This document shows, one piece after another, positions 8,899 to 17,850 of a stretch of 64,000 bases of DNA. The stretch covers positions 4,667-68,666 of the forward strand of contig DNJC01000116.1 in NCBI GenBank assembly GCA_003490025.1, written 5' to 3'. The stretch is from Geobacter sp. Lineage in GTDB: Bacteria > Desulfobacterota > Desulfuromonadia > Geobacterales > Geobacteraceae. Under the pieces are notes generated by a model, which saw nothing but the letters and a program-made list of their open reading frames with translations, did not search any database and was not told the DNA's origin. The number at the start of each line of letters is the position of its first letter. Positions within the stretch are counted from its first letter, which is position 1. The position numbers were made by a program, and so were the translations under genes.

Positions 8899-9902
8899 AC
8901 CTTCTCTATCTTGGCCTTTTCGCGCAGTTCCTTGATTAACGCAGGGACCTGGCTCCGGATCTTTTCCTTCTTCAGGTAGTCGACGATCTTCTCCTTCACC
9001 TCGTCGTATTTCTCCGTTTTCGGGGCGATCCTGTCGGTCAGCTTGATCACGTGGAAGCCGAACTGGGTCTCCACCACCTCGCTTATCTCGCCAGGCTTGA
9101 GCGCCCAGGCGGCCTTCTCGAAGGTGACGACCATGTCGCCCTTTCCGAACACCCCCAGGTCCCCTCCCTTGGCCTTGCTGGGGCAGGTCGACGCCTCCTG
9201 GGCCAGCTTGGCGAAATCCTCTCCCGCCTGGGCCCGTTTCTGCAGCGCCTGCGCCTTTTCCCGCGCCTCTTTCTTGGCTTCCTCGGTGGCGCCGCTTGCC
9301 AGGCCGATCAGGATGTGGCTCGCCCTGACGCTCTCCTTCTTATCGAAATACTTCGACTTGTTGTCGTCGTAGAAATTTTTCGCCTCGTTGTCGCCTATCT
9401 CGATCTTCTCCCCCAGCCGCTTCTCCAGCATGTTGTTGATGGCGACGTCGCGGCGGGTGAATTCCTCCAGTTCCTTCCTGGTCATGTCGACTGCGGCCAG
9501 CGCCGCCTCGAACTCCACCTCGCTCGCATAGCGCTTGCGGTTTTCCTCTATCTGCCGCTTTACCTGCTGGTCCAGTTCCTTCATTTCGACCTCCTGCGCC
9601 GCCTGGTACAGGAGTTCCGAGTTGGTGAGCTGCTCCAGCACGCCCTCCTGCGCCTTTTTCAGCTCGGTCGGGAGGATCTGGGCGCGGGACTGGGTCAGCA
9701 TGATCTTCATGGAGCGGTCCAACTCCAGCCGGGTGATCGGCTTGCCGTTCACCCGGACCACCGCGTCCGCCGGCGAACTCTTCGCCTGCGCGGCGCTCTG
9801 CCCCTTTTCCACGGCCTGGTCAGCCAGGGAGGCCCCGGCGCAAAGTGCACCCAGTACTAATGCGGTAAGCGTTGACGATGCGATCCTTTTCAGCTGTGAC
9901 AT
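8895..9902 (-). CDS. periplasmic parvulin-type peptidyl-prolyl isomerase (PpiC/SurA-like)
   Basis: A 335-residue exported protein: signal peptide (about 1-27, ending GASLA), a SurA-N-like helical chaperone region (about 45-185, VVRVNGKPITRLELD onward), then a PpiC/rotamase domain (about 190-290) with VRASHILIG, CPSKAKGGDLGVFGKGDMV and VVETQFGFHVIKLTDR. It catalyses cis-trans isomerisation of Xaa-Pro bonds and probably helps fold exported proteins. It lies between the two octaheme cytochrome genes in the same direction but has its own terminator and a leader hairpin (GGGGCC-TCTTT-GGCCCC near 9921). A role in maturing the cytochromes is inferred from position only. Confidence 0.9.
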   Translation of the reverse strand: MSQLKRIASSTLTALVLGALCAGASLADQAVEKGQSAAQAKSSPADAVVRVNGKPITRLELDRSMKIMLTQSRAQILPTELKKAQEGVLEQLTNSELLYQAAQEVEMKELDQQVKRQIEENRKRYASEVEFEAALAAVDMTRKELEEFTRRDVAINNMLEKRLGEKIEIGDNEAKNFYDDNKSKYFDKKESVRASHILIGLASGATEEAKKEAREKAQALQKRAQAGEDFAKLAQEASTCPSKAKGGDLGVFGKGDMVVTFEKAAWALKPGEISEVVETQFGFHVIKLTDRIAPKTEKYDEVKEKIVDYLKKEKIRSQVPALIKELREKAKIEKV

Positions 9903-9990
9903 CTGGCGTCTCCTTTTTCGGTGGGGCCTCTTTGGCCCCGCTATCGTCTTTTAACCCGGTACGGTTCTCTCGGGGGCGCGCCCCCTCTAC

Positions 9991-10021
9991 CTAAAAGGGC
10001 CCGGAGCTTTCGCTCCGGGCC
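9991..10021 (-). terminator. rho-independent terminator of octaheme cytochrome 2
   Basis: GGCCCGGAGC-TTTC-GCTCCGGGCC at 9998-10021, followed by a short T-run on the minus strand. It is the same hairpin as at 4823-4846. Confidence 0.85.
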
Positions 10022-10057
10022 TAAGGTTACTGCATCACATGGTAGGACTGTTTCCCA

Positions 10058-13000
10058 TTACTTGGGGATGGTCACGATAACCGCCTTCGAGCTTACCAGG
10101 GTGGTCCCTTTGAAGAGCTGGATCGTGGTCTTGTACTTGTACACGTCGTCAGTAAGATCGGCGGGAGTACCGTTGTCGTTCAGGTACTTCGCGTAACGCG
10201 CGTACTGGTGGGCCTGGCTGAGGGGCTGGGTGGCCCCTACCGCTACGGCCATCGTAGTCGCCTTGCTGCCGTCGCCCCAGTTGAACTTCGCCGAGTCATA
10301 ATCCGTACCCGCTATGAGGGTGTCGATGGTAACCGGTACGGTGGTCATGATCTTGGTGATCTGGTAAGGCGCGCCGACCGTCGGGGTGATGGTGGTGGTC
10401 GACGGTGCGGTGTTGATGGTGCCGAGGTTGACGTACTGCGGCTCGGTGACGTTCACCCTCTGCAGTTTGGTCACGGTCTTGCCGTCGGCGGGGTTGGTTG
10501 CGGTGAGGGTGATCCTCCAGGTGCCCGCTTTGGTGAAGGTTACCTTGGAGCTGGACCCGGTGGTTGCGGTCAGGGTTGCACCGGTACCGGCATTGGTGTC
10601 CCAGCTGTATGTGGTGTAGACCTTCGCGTCGGGTACCACGAGATCGACCTGAGCACCCTTGACAAGTCCGACGGTGGTGTAGTCGGAGGTTGCCCCGCCG
10701 TTCACGGTGAAGGCCGCGACAGGCGCCACGCCGATGCCGAAGGCGGCGGTGTTGGCTGCGATGGTCTCCATGTACGCCGCGTACTGCGCGCCGTTCATCG
10801 GAACTTCATTCGGCTTGATGCTGCCGTCAGCGTTGGTCTGGGAGATCTTGTAGTAGATCGCGCCGTCTTCCTCGGGGTAGAGGACTTCGGAACGCTCGAG
10901 GTCCTTGGTCCAGACGTAGGTCCCGTCGGTTGCCTCGAACTTGCTGGAGCGCGGCTGGCCCAGCTTGTTGAACCCTTCGAACACGGTGCGCAGTTCGCCT
11001 TTCAGCGCTTTGACGCGGATCGGTTCAAGCGGACGCTGCATCAGGTTGCTTGCGGTTCCGAACCCGGGGACGCCGGGGGTGCGGGTGACTACGCCGGTTG
11101 CATCGTCGATGCTCAGCGTCGAGGTCGGGTTGAAGGTGCGGTCGGCCGGGATGGCGGTGCCGGTCATGGTGTAGCCGCCGGTGAAGAACCCTTTGCCCGG
11201 TGCGTGGCAGTCGGCGCAGCTCGTGCCTTTTACGTAGGTTGCGGTCGGCTTCACGCCGTGGGTGACCATGAACGGAGCGCCGACGTAGGCAAGCTCGGTC
11301 TTCGTCCAGTCTTTGCGCTCGTCCGCAGGCTTAGCGTCCTCGAGCGTGTTGCGGTACGCCTTGTAATCCGCGATCTGGTCCGGCTCGGTGAACACGACCG
11401 CGCCGCTCCAGACGCTGGCGTATTTCCAGTAGTTATCCGGAGAACCCGCGCGGGTGTGCATCGCCGGTGCGAAGAGCCCGGTTTGGTCGTAGGCGCTGCC
11501 GGAGGGGGTGGTCATCATGTTGTCGAAGCCGACCGAGATGACGGAGAGGGCGGAGGGGGCGAAGTTCATCCCTTCCTTCAGGTCGCGCATGATCCACGGG
11601 TCGTAGATCGGTTCGCCGTAACCCTGGGTGTTGTTCTTGTTCGGAGCGGTGCCGTCGAAGATGTCGGTGTAGCCGACGAGGGACGCCTTGGCCGGACGGT
11701 CGAGTTCGTCGTCGTCGCCGACCAGGAGACCGCCCTTGACGCTGTCGCCGTTGGCGTCGACGTTGGGGTCGGTGTTGTTCCAGATGATCGCCGAGATGGC
11801 GTTGGAAAGGTAGAGCTTGCGGCGGAACTGGAGCTGGCTGTTGCCGCCGTTGCCGGCGCCTGGGAGCACCATATCGGTGCTGAGCGGGCCTTCCATGTTG
11901 CCCTGTTTCTGCCACATGTGCAGCGGTTTCCACGCCTGGAGCGCGCCGCCCATGACGTGGGTCCCCGACGGGATCGGCGGCATGTAGCCGTCCATCCCCG
12001 CCGTCAGGCCGAAGTAGGCGTTGAGTCCGGCGTACATCTGGTTGTACTGGTAGATTACGCCTTCGTTGAAGGAACTCGGAGCCGGATCCTCGAACAGGCC
12101 GACCATCCCTTTGGCGGGGTCGGTGCCGACGATGGCCGGGAAGCGCATGCCGGAGGTGGCGTCGAGGGCGCGTACCGCCATGCTCACCTTCTGCACGTGG
12201 CAGACGGTGCAGTCCATGACGTCGAGGTGGTTGCCCTTGCCGAGCATGGTGTTCGGGGTGGTGAAGTTGGTGTGTTCGGAAACGCCCTGGCCGCCGTAGC
12301 CGCCGTGGACGTCCATCTTGTCGACGATCTGGACGGTGTTCGCGGTCAGGCCGAAACGCTCGTGGGCCGCGTTGGGGTTCGGTGCGCCGTAGGTGTCGAT
12401 CGTCTGGCCGTAGTAGTCCTTGCCGGTGACGTGGCAGAACTCGCAACGCTTGACCGTGTTGCGCGTGTCATGCGCCTTGATGGCGGCCGCCATCTCGGTG
12501 GGGTCGGTGGTGGTGATCGGCTTGCCGTCGACGTCGTAGCCGGTCACGATCTGCTTCTGGGAGATCGGCGGTACGCCGTCCTGGGTGGTGCTGGACATGT
12601 CATGGCCGCGGCCCGGGTCGCACTGGTTCTTGTGGGTCTTGTCGCCGGTGTAGTGGCAGCCGCCGCAGCCGAAGCTGCCGTGGACGTCCTGGCCCGGCTG
12701 CCATGCATCGCCGCGCTTGAACCACTCTGCGCGGGGGAACGGCATGGTGGAGCGCTTCAGCACGTTCTGGTCCGGCATGGAGCCATCGGGGGTGTCGTAG
12801 TAGAGCGGGCCGGAGCCGGCGGGCTTGTTGCCGCCCATGAAGCCCAGGGTCGCGCTCTTGAAGGTGTCCATCGCCTGCAGATAGGCCATCCCCGGAGCCA
12901 TCATGTAGTTCTGGTAGTTGTTGCCGTTGATTGCAGGGGAAGACCCGGAGAACAGCCACATGGCGTTGAGGTCGTAGCTCACCATACGCTTGCCCAGGGG

Positions 13001-14416
13001 GCCGACGCCGTTGACCGGGTCGTAGACCATAGGCGCGGAGGAGAGGAACCCGGAGCTTCCGCCGGTGACTCCGAACATCTCGGGGAGGTTCTTCAGCGTC
13101 TTAGTTGCATGGCACTGCATGCAGTTGTTCGCTTCCGGCTGCGGCTTGATCCTCGAGATCGCCGAGGCGCTCATGGAGACAGTCTGCACCCGGCCGGTCT
13201 CTAGGCTGGAGTACGGGGTGAAGGTGACGGCGCCCAACTGCTCGGTGTACCCCATGTAGGTCGGGCTCATCGGCGAGATGTCGAACATCCCTGCGCCTGC
13301 GCCAGGTGCGGCGTTCAGGGAGCCTGCCTGGGTCATGACCGAGGACATCACGTTGTCGTAGCCGGAGAGGTGGCAGAAGAGGCAGTCCATCTCCTTCACG
13401 TTCGGCATCATGAGCTGCCCGGAGACGACCGGCATGTCGGTGCCGGTGTTCGGGTTTTTCATGTTCATGACCAGTTCGCCGGTCGCGACGGGGCCACTCT
13501 GGTTCATGGTGACCCAGGCGTTGGCCGGGTTGGCCATGACCGGGCCGTTGGCCGGGTTGTTACCCTTGTACTGCGGGTAGATCCAGGGAGCTATGGTTGC
13601 GAAGGAGTTCTGGAGCCCTTCCGGTGTGAAGCTCTCCCATACGGTCGTGGTGAAGGGGTTGACTTCGCCGGAGCCCATGTCCATCAGGGTCTTCATCGGG
13701 AGCCGGTTCCCTTCGCGGTCCGTTTCGTAGGTCTTGCCGCCGACGTGGCAGGTACCGCACATGGTCGCCTGGTCCCAAAGGGACATGTCGACTTTCGGGT
13801 ATGTTTTGCCGCCGACCGTGCCGCCGTTGAGGAAGATGTAGAGCTTGCTGCCGGGGTTCTGCGAATCAGCTACTGCGTCACCGGTATTGGGAGTCCCCGG
13901 GTAGGAGATGCCTTTGCCGTCTGTTTTTTTCTGTAAGTCCGCCACCTGGCGGAGCGAGGGGGTTCACCACTTGCCGTTGTGGCCGTGGGATTGCAGCCAC
14001 GGCTTTTGCGGGTTCAGGCCGGTCTGAATGCCGTCCTCGATGAAGAGGCCGCTGGTCGAGTTGTCCATCCACTCGTTGATGCCGAGCGTGGAGTGGAAGG
14101 CGTGCTCGGCAAGGTCGGCGTAGCTCTTGAGCCCGGCGGTGTTGCCGGTGGAGTGGCAGTTGTTGGTGCCGTTTTCTCCGGGCATCCCCATGCAGGTCTG
14201 CTTCGGAGAGTACGGCATCCCCTGCTTGCTGACCGGGTCGATCATGACCGGCATTATCCTGGCCGTCGGCCCGTTGTACTGCTGGGCGATCTCCTCGTAC
14301 GTTAGTAGCGGGATCGGTGGGTGTGTCGCCGAGTTGGCGACCCCCCCGCCCATGGCCAGGCCGGCTAGCGCCGATGCCCCGGCCAGGAGCGAGATCTTCA
14401 ATCCTGGTTTTTTCAT
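10058..14416 (-). CDS. octaheme c-type cytochrome 2, predicted selenoprotein (UGA at 13964-13966)
   Basis: Read-through of one in-frame TGA gives 1452 residues with Sec at 151. Order: signal peptide (1-29); an N-terminal heme-like site C-x11-CH followed by STGNTAGL; GHNGKW-Sec-TPSLRQVADLQ; then seven CXXCH sites (CGTCH, CLFCH, CMQCH, CGGCH, CEFCH, CTVCH, CADCH); and two PKD-like repeats at the C-terminus. It is a clear paralog of the cytochrome at 4883-8521, including the W-Sec-x-P-S-x-R-Q-[LV]-A motif. The last 60 or so residues are almost identical to that protein although the heme regions differ widely, pointing to gene conversion. Expected location is periplasm or cell surface. A sigma-54-like promoter lies at 14586-14601. 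The substrate is unknown. Confidence 0.8.
13938..13953 (-). promoter_or_regulatory. candidate SECIS hairpin in cytochrome 2
   Basis: Ten bases after the TGA, TCCGCC pairs with GGCGGA around the loop AGGT. Stem length, loop size and offset from the UGA are identical to cytochrome 1, while the two outer base pairs differ and remain paired. Confidence 0.7.
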
Positions 14417-14585
14417 GATTTCCTCTCAGTCTCTTGAATGAATTTGGATTGCATGGTCCTGCCTGCTGTTCTTTGGCGCCTTCTTGTCCTGGGTTTCGCC
14501 GGTTCGCCGTGAATTGGGGGCACGGTGCGAAAGGGTGGACCCGGCATTGGTGCGCCGGTGCTATGAAGAGAGCACATTCATCTAT

Positions 14586-14601
14586 AGCAATAGCCGTACC
14601 T
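14586..14601 (-). promoter_or_regulatory. sigma-54-type promoter of octaheme cytochrome 2
   Basis: Minus-strand AGGTACGGCTATTGCT matches TGGCACG-N4-TTGCT with two mismatches and exact GG-N10-GC spacing. Confidence 0.6.
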
Positions 14602-14751
14602 ATCCCGGCGCTTTGGTCCGGTGACATCCCTTTTTTTTCGCCTGGTTAGCCAATCGGGAAAAACTCCCGGTTCGCTCCCGGCAGCCGCGGTGCCGTAAAC
14701 CTCTGTAATTAAATATATTGAAAGTCCTATGCGGTTTGCTGCGTCTTTTGC

Positions 14752-14775
14752 CCCCTGGGGTGTTTACCCCAGGGG
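14752..14775. promoter_or_regulatory. GGGGT-N4-ACCCC palindrome, candidate enhancer-binding site
   Basis: Arms CCCCTGGGGT and ACCCCAGGGG around GTTT, about 150 bases upstream of the sigma-54-like promoter at 14586. Same type as the sites at 8751-8799. Confidence 0.6.
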
Positions 14776-14856
14776 TTTTCCGCTGCTCCCGTCCGGTCTC
14801 CCGCCCCGTTTACCCCTATGCCGCTTCATGAGAACGCCTGATCGTGGGAAAGGGGC

Positions 14857-14870
14857 GGGGGATATCCCCC
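14857..14870. promoter_or_regulatory. GATATC-centred palindrome GGGGGATATCCCCC
   Basis: A perfect 14-bp palindrome. Close relatives lie at 17528-17541, 17561-17574 and 22433-22446, each near a sigma-54-like promoter. Confidence 0.45.
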
Positions 14871-14952
14871 GCAGTGGTTCAAATGCCGCATCCTCACTGA
14901 ACCCCATCTCCCTTCACCCATCCCCTTCACCCCCACCCCCCGGAGGGGGAGG

Positions 14953-14980
14953 GTAGCGGCGAATAATCATTCGCCCCTAC
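14953..14980. repeat. dispersed palindromic repeat, family A, copy 3
   Basis: Same palindrome as the other copies with one arm mismatch (GTAGCGGCGAAT). It follows a GC-rich CCCCCGGAGGGGGAGGG segment resembling the end of repeat family C, the same C-then-A order as at 52122-52246. Confidence 0.75.
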
Positions 14981-15035
14981 TCCGGTTGCATGTGTTCCAA
15001 CGCTGGAGCGTAGGAACAATAAAAAACTCCGGACG

Positions 15036-15072
15036 CAAAAAAGCCGCTCCCCCCGGGTCAGGGGGAGCGGCT
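15036..15072 (-). terminator. rho-independent terminator of the lipoprotein gene
   Basis: AGCCGCTCCCCC pairs with GGGGGAGCGGCT. On the minus strand the hairpin is followed by TTTTTT. Confidence 0.88.
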
Positions 15073-15102
15073 CCATTGCTGCCGTGACGAAGGCCCGCCT
15101 GG

Positions 15103-15534
15103 CTACTGCGGCGCCAGCGCCTGGTCGTCGGTCAGGTAATCCACCGCCACGCCGTCGTCGTCCATGAAGATCATCGCGCTGAAGACCCTCTGCTCCTCGT
15201 TCCCGTTGGTTTTGTACGGGGTGGAGCGGTAGCGCCAGAACTCCTTGGTCCTGGCTATGGGGGGGAGGGGGATCGTGACCTTGGCGAGGATCTCCTTGGG
15301 GAGCTGCTTCTCGTTCTTCTGTACCAGGACCGGGGTCCCCAGGGCGGCCAGGAGTTCCTTGGCCGTGGTTTTCCCCTTGACGACGCTTTTCTGGACCAGC
15401 GCGGCGGTCAGTTCCGGCTTCTTCTCGGCGGCGGCAACGGACGCCGGCGCCGCCTCATTCTTGGCTCCCTGGGGGGACGCATGCAGGCACCCTCCCAGGA
15501 GCGCGGTAAACATCAGCAGATAAGCCCTTTTCAT
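15103..15534 (-). CDS. small lipoprotein with BamE/SmpA-like central motif
   Basis: A 143-residue protein with a lipobox (LLGGC, Cys16) and an Ala/Pro-rich linker. The segment VVKGKTTAKELLAALGTPVLVQ resembles the helix-turn start of BamE/SmpA-like folds (pattern V.KG.T...V...LG.P). The remainder, with FWRYRSTP and MIFMDDDGVAVDY, is consistent with that alpha/beta domain. It is probably anchored to the inner leaflet of the outer membrane. It is the last gene of a minus-strand unit that begins with the dockerin-like protein at 17342. The exact role is unknown. Confidence 0.65.
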   Translation of the reverse strand: MKRAYLLMFTALLGGCLHASPQGAKNEAAPASVAAAEKKPELTAALVQKSVVKGKTTAKELLAALGTPVLVQKNEKQLPKEILAKVTIPLPPIARTKEFWRYRSTPYKTNGNEEQRVFSAMIFMDDDGVAVDYLTDDQALAPQ

Positions 15535-15584
15535 CGTTTCTCCTTTCGTCGCCTCTCAAGCCTTCTCTTGGGTTTGGTGTCGCC

Positions 15585-15854
15585 TTACAGTCCTGCCTGG
15601 TTGCCGGTGCTGTGGCAGTTGACCGAGTAACCGCCGGTGCAGTTTTGCATCGGCTGGTAACCGGGGCCCCTCGTCTCGGCCCTGCTCCCGTTCCCGCCGC
15701 GCGTCGCCGCCGGGCCGGCCAGCTCCCGTTCCACCTCCTGGCAGCTCGGGACCTGCGGTATGCTCGGGCTCGCCGGCGCCAGCACTATCGCAGTGGCCAG
15801 GCAGGCGACGGCGGACAGGCATATCGCCTGACATTTCCTACTGAGCTTCTCCAT
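15585..15854 (-). CDS. stand-alone copy of the octaheme-cytochrome N-terminal domain
   Basis: An 89-residue protein with a signal peptide. Its C-terminal half aligns with the N-terminal domain of cytochrome 2: a GPAATRGG stretch, then QNC-x7-CH, then STGNQAGL where cytochrome 2 has STGNTAGL. It ends with TAA right after this motif, so it lacks the Sec segment and all seven CXXCH sites. It could be a truncated remnant or a genuine one-heme mini-protein. A good ribosome binding site and tight operon spacing (21 bases to the upstream gene's stop) argue that it is still translated. Whether C-x7-CH binds heme is not known. Confidence 0.6.
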   Translation of the reverse strand: MEKLSRKCQAICLSAVACLATAIVLAPASPSIPQVPSCQEVERELAGPAATRGGNGSRAETRGPGYQPMQNCTGGYSVNCHSTGNQAGL

Positions 15855-15875
15855 ACATCCTTCCTTTGCAGTGCT

Positions 15876-17342
15876 TCAGTGCGTCCTTATCGTCTTTACG
15901 AGCGGCTTGAACTGGCTCATCTCCTCCGCGGCGGAGCCGGGGACCATCCTCGCCAGGTTGTAGGTCTGGTCCGGGGTGACGGTGGTCACCGTGTTCACGG
16001 CAGTTACGGTGGAGCCATCCAGGTCGAAGACGTGCCAGGTGTTGCCGGAGAGCGCCGGGACCGGGAAGCTTCTCACCAGGGTGGTCCCCTTGTAGAGTTT
16101 CAACTGCCCGCCGGAGCCGGCGAGGGTGCCGGTGGCCGAGTTGTTGTAGACGTAGAAACGGTAGAGCCCGCTTCTTTGGGCCAGTATGGTGACCGTCTCG
16201 TTGCCGTTGTCCTTGCCGTGGTCCGCCTGGTCCATGTCGAGGTAGGCGTCGGTGCCGGCGGTGGTCAGCGTCGGGTAGCTCCCGACGACGCCGCTTTCGT
16301 AGGGGTAGACGGTGTGCGTGCTGTCGATGTGGAACCTCGCGGTGTCGTTGTCGCCTATGGTGGTCATGGTGTCCCCCGGGGCGAGCGGCCCGGTCAGGTG
16401 CAGGTCGAGGTCCGCAGGCGTGCTTCCCCAGGAGAGGACGGCGCGGTAGGAGTCGGCCTGGCCGCTCCCGGTGGCCACGGCGGCGCCCTGGCTGTTGTTG
16501 CAGGCCGGCACGCCGGGGACCGAGTGGACGGTGAAGTAGCCGAGGGTGGTGCCGCCGTCGGGGCTCACCACTTCGGCCGTGTAGCTGCCGGCCGGGAAGT
16601 AGTTCCTGTACCAGTTGCCGGGCATGGTGCCGGAGGTGCCGTCCTTGGTCGATGTGGTTTGCGGCACCAGGTCGCCGGTGGTCGCCCCGAGCCCGGCGCG
16701 GAACCGCAGCTGCAGGTAGGGGACCCCCTTGTTGTTCGCCGCGTCGGTCACGAACCCGTTCACCTGGGCGGTCTGGCCCACCGTCGTGTCCGGAAGGAGC
16801 AGTACCGGCTCAAGCACCGTCTCGGCGGAGAGAGTCGGAGTGACGCCGTAGTAGTTCACGTTGCCGTAGCCGGTCCGGCTGAAGAGAAGCGTATAGCTAT
16901 TCCCGCCGCTCAGGGTGTTCAGGCTGTAGCTCCCGTCGCTTTGCACGGTGGCAGTCGCCACTGCCGTGCCGCTCCCGGTCCGGTAGGCGGTCACCGTCCC
17001 CCCCTGGAGCGGGAGGTCGCCGTTCACCGGGTCCTTCACCTGGCCGGTGACCCTCTTGGCGTACACCGGCGCCACCAGCCCGAGGAAGGCGTTCACCGTC
17101 TGCTGCACCTCGGCTATGGCGACCGTGCCGCTGCCGTCGACGTCGACGCAGGAGGAGGCGGGCTTGATCCCCAGGTACATGTTGACGGCGCTTTGCACCT
17201 CCGCTATGCCGACCGTGTTGTCGCCGTCGCAGTCGCCGGTGAGGGCGCAGGATGCCGCGCCGGGGAGAAGCCAGCTTCCCGTGCAAAGGAGGAGCGAAAG
17301 CGCCGTCCCCCTGATGAATTTCCGCGTGCTGCCACGTTTCAT
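15876..17342 (-). CDS. secreted protein with two dockerin-like EF-hand repeats and beta domains
   Basis: A 488-residue exported protein. After the signal peptide come two calcium-binding dockerin-type loops, DCDGDNTVGIAEVQ (about 37-50) and DVDGSGTVAIAEVQ (about 67-80), each followed by a helix ending YLGI or FLGL. Next is a carboxypeptidase-regulatory-like beta domain (about 95-180) and a YfaP-like region with SWGSTPADLDLHLTGP. The same dockerin module ends the giant protein at 38300-47068, there at the C-terminus. Dockerins normally bind cohesins; no cohesin is seen in the window. It is the first gene of a three-gene operon with a sigma-54-like promoter at 17437-17452. Probably a surface or matrix component. 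Confidence 0.75.
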   Translation of the reverse strand: MKRGSTRKFIRGTALSLLLCTGSWLLPGAASCALTGDCDGDNTVGIAEVQSAVNMYLGIKPASSCVDVDGSGTVAIAEVQQTVNAFLGLVAPVYAKRVTGQVKDPVNGDLPLQGGTVTAYRTGSGTAVATATVQSDGSYSLNTLSGGNSYTLLFSRTGYGNVNYYGVTPTLSAETVLEPVLLLPDTTVGQTAQVNGFVTDAANNKGVPYLQLRFRAGLGATTGDLVPQTTSTKDGTSGTMPGNWYRNYFPAGSYTAEVVSPDGGTTLGYFTVHSVPGVPACNNSQGAAVATGSGQADSYRAVLSWGSTPADLDLHLTGPLAPGDTMTTIGDNDTARFHIDSTHTVYPYESGVVGSYPTLTTAGTDAYLDMDQADHGKDNGNETVTILAQRSGLYRFYVYNNSATGTLAGSGGQLKLYKGTTLVRSFPVPALSGNTWHVFDLDGSTVTAVNTVTTVTPDQTYNLARMVPGSAAEEMSQFKPLVKTIRTH

Positions 17343-17436
17343 GCGTTTTCTCCCACTGCCGGCCCTTCAGTTCCCCGGGCCGGTTGCTTTGAGCCGCCGC
17401 CGACGGGCGGTGAGCGCTGTTTCCCGCACTGACTCC

Positions 17437-17452
17437 AGCAAATAGGATGCCA
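17437..17452 (-). promoter_or_regulatory. sigma-54-type promoter of the dockerin-protein operon
   Basis: Minus-strand TGGCATCCTATTTGCT matches TGGCACG-N4-TTGCT except at two positions, with exact GG-N10-GC spacing, about 95 bases before the start codon at 17342. Confidence 0.65.
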
Positions 17453-17527
17453 CCGGCTCGTGGAACCGCGACGCGGCCAGGAGCGCGGCTTCGCCCCGCG
17501 CGCCCTCACCTTTTCCGCCCGGGTCTT

Positions 17528-17574
17528 GGGTGATATCCCCCACGACTGTGGGGCTTTTCAGGGGGATATCACCC
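17528..17574. promoter_or_regulatory. inverted pair of GATATC-centred sites
   Basis: GGGTGATATCCCCC (17528-17541) and its exact reverse complement GGGGGATATCACCC (17561-17574) are 33 bases apart centre to centre. They lie 75-140 bases upstream of the minus-strand sigma-54-like promoter and about 260-310 bases upstream of the plus-strand one, so one enhancer-binding protein could serve both. A transcribed hairpin is the alternative. Confidence 0.55.
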
Positions 17575-17693
17575 ATCCGACCCCCCGGCCCCCTCCCGTC
17601 CTTTACTACTTACTCCTCCCCCCAGCGGGGGGAGGTTGGGAGGGGGGAAGACTAGCGGCTTCAGCTTCAGAACCGGCAGAGTTCCCCCTCCCT

Positions 17694-17790
17694 GACCCTC
17701 CCCCTCCGGGGGCGGGGACCGCTTTGTCAAGACAGATAGGGGCTCAAGTTCCTTAACTTGATGGCAGTGAGGGGCGGGGTGGGGGCCTCC
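17694..17790. repeat. dispersed GC-rich repeat, family C, copy 1
   Basis: This block of about 95 bp runs from CCCTCCCCCTCCGGGGGCGG through CTCAAGTTCCTTAACTTGA to GGGGCGGGGTGGGG. An inverted copy lies at 52122-52217 and a partial one at 29917-29950. The internal TCAAGTTCCTTAACTTGA is itself an imperfect inverted repeat. Confidence 0.75.
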
Positions 17791-17834
17791 CCCTTGAAGG
17801 GGAAGGGACGGTATATCGGCGCGGGAAGCCCCTT

Positions 17835-17850
17835 CGGCATGGCTCTTGCT
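17835..17850 (+). promoter_or_regulatory. sigma-54-type promoter of the NarX-type kinase
   Basis: CGGCATGGCTCTTGCT matches TGGCACG-N4-TTGCT with two mismatches and exact GG-N10-GC spacing. Confidence 0.45.

Larger units (their letters stand above)
14417..15035. other. regulatory and repeat region upstream of octaheme cytochrome 2
   Basis: About 620 bases without a gene. From the cytochrome outward it holds a 170-base leader, a sigma-54-like promoter, an AT-rich segment, a GGGGT-N4-ACCCC palindrome, a GATATC-centred palindrome and a family A repeat preceded by GC-rich repeat debris. Confidence 0.6.

Noticed and set aside
240..9860. Many long open frames antisense to the genes (for example 240-2279 minus, 2980-4023 plus and 5033-8464 plus)
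   Set aside because: They mirror codon bias of GC-rich genes, are very rich in Arg, Gly and Pro or Val, and show no families.
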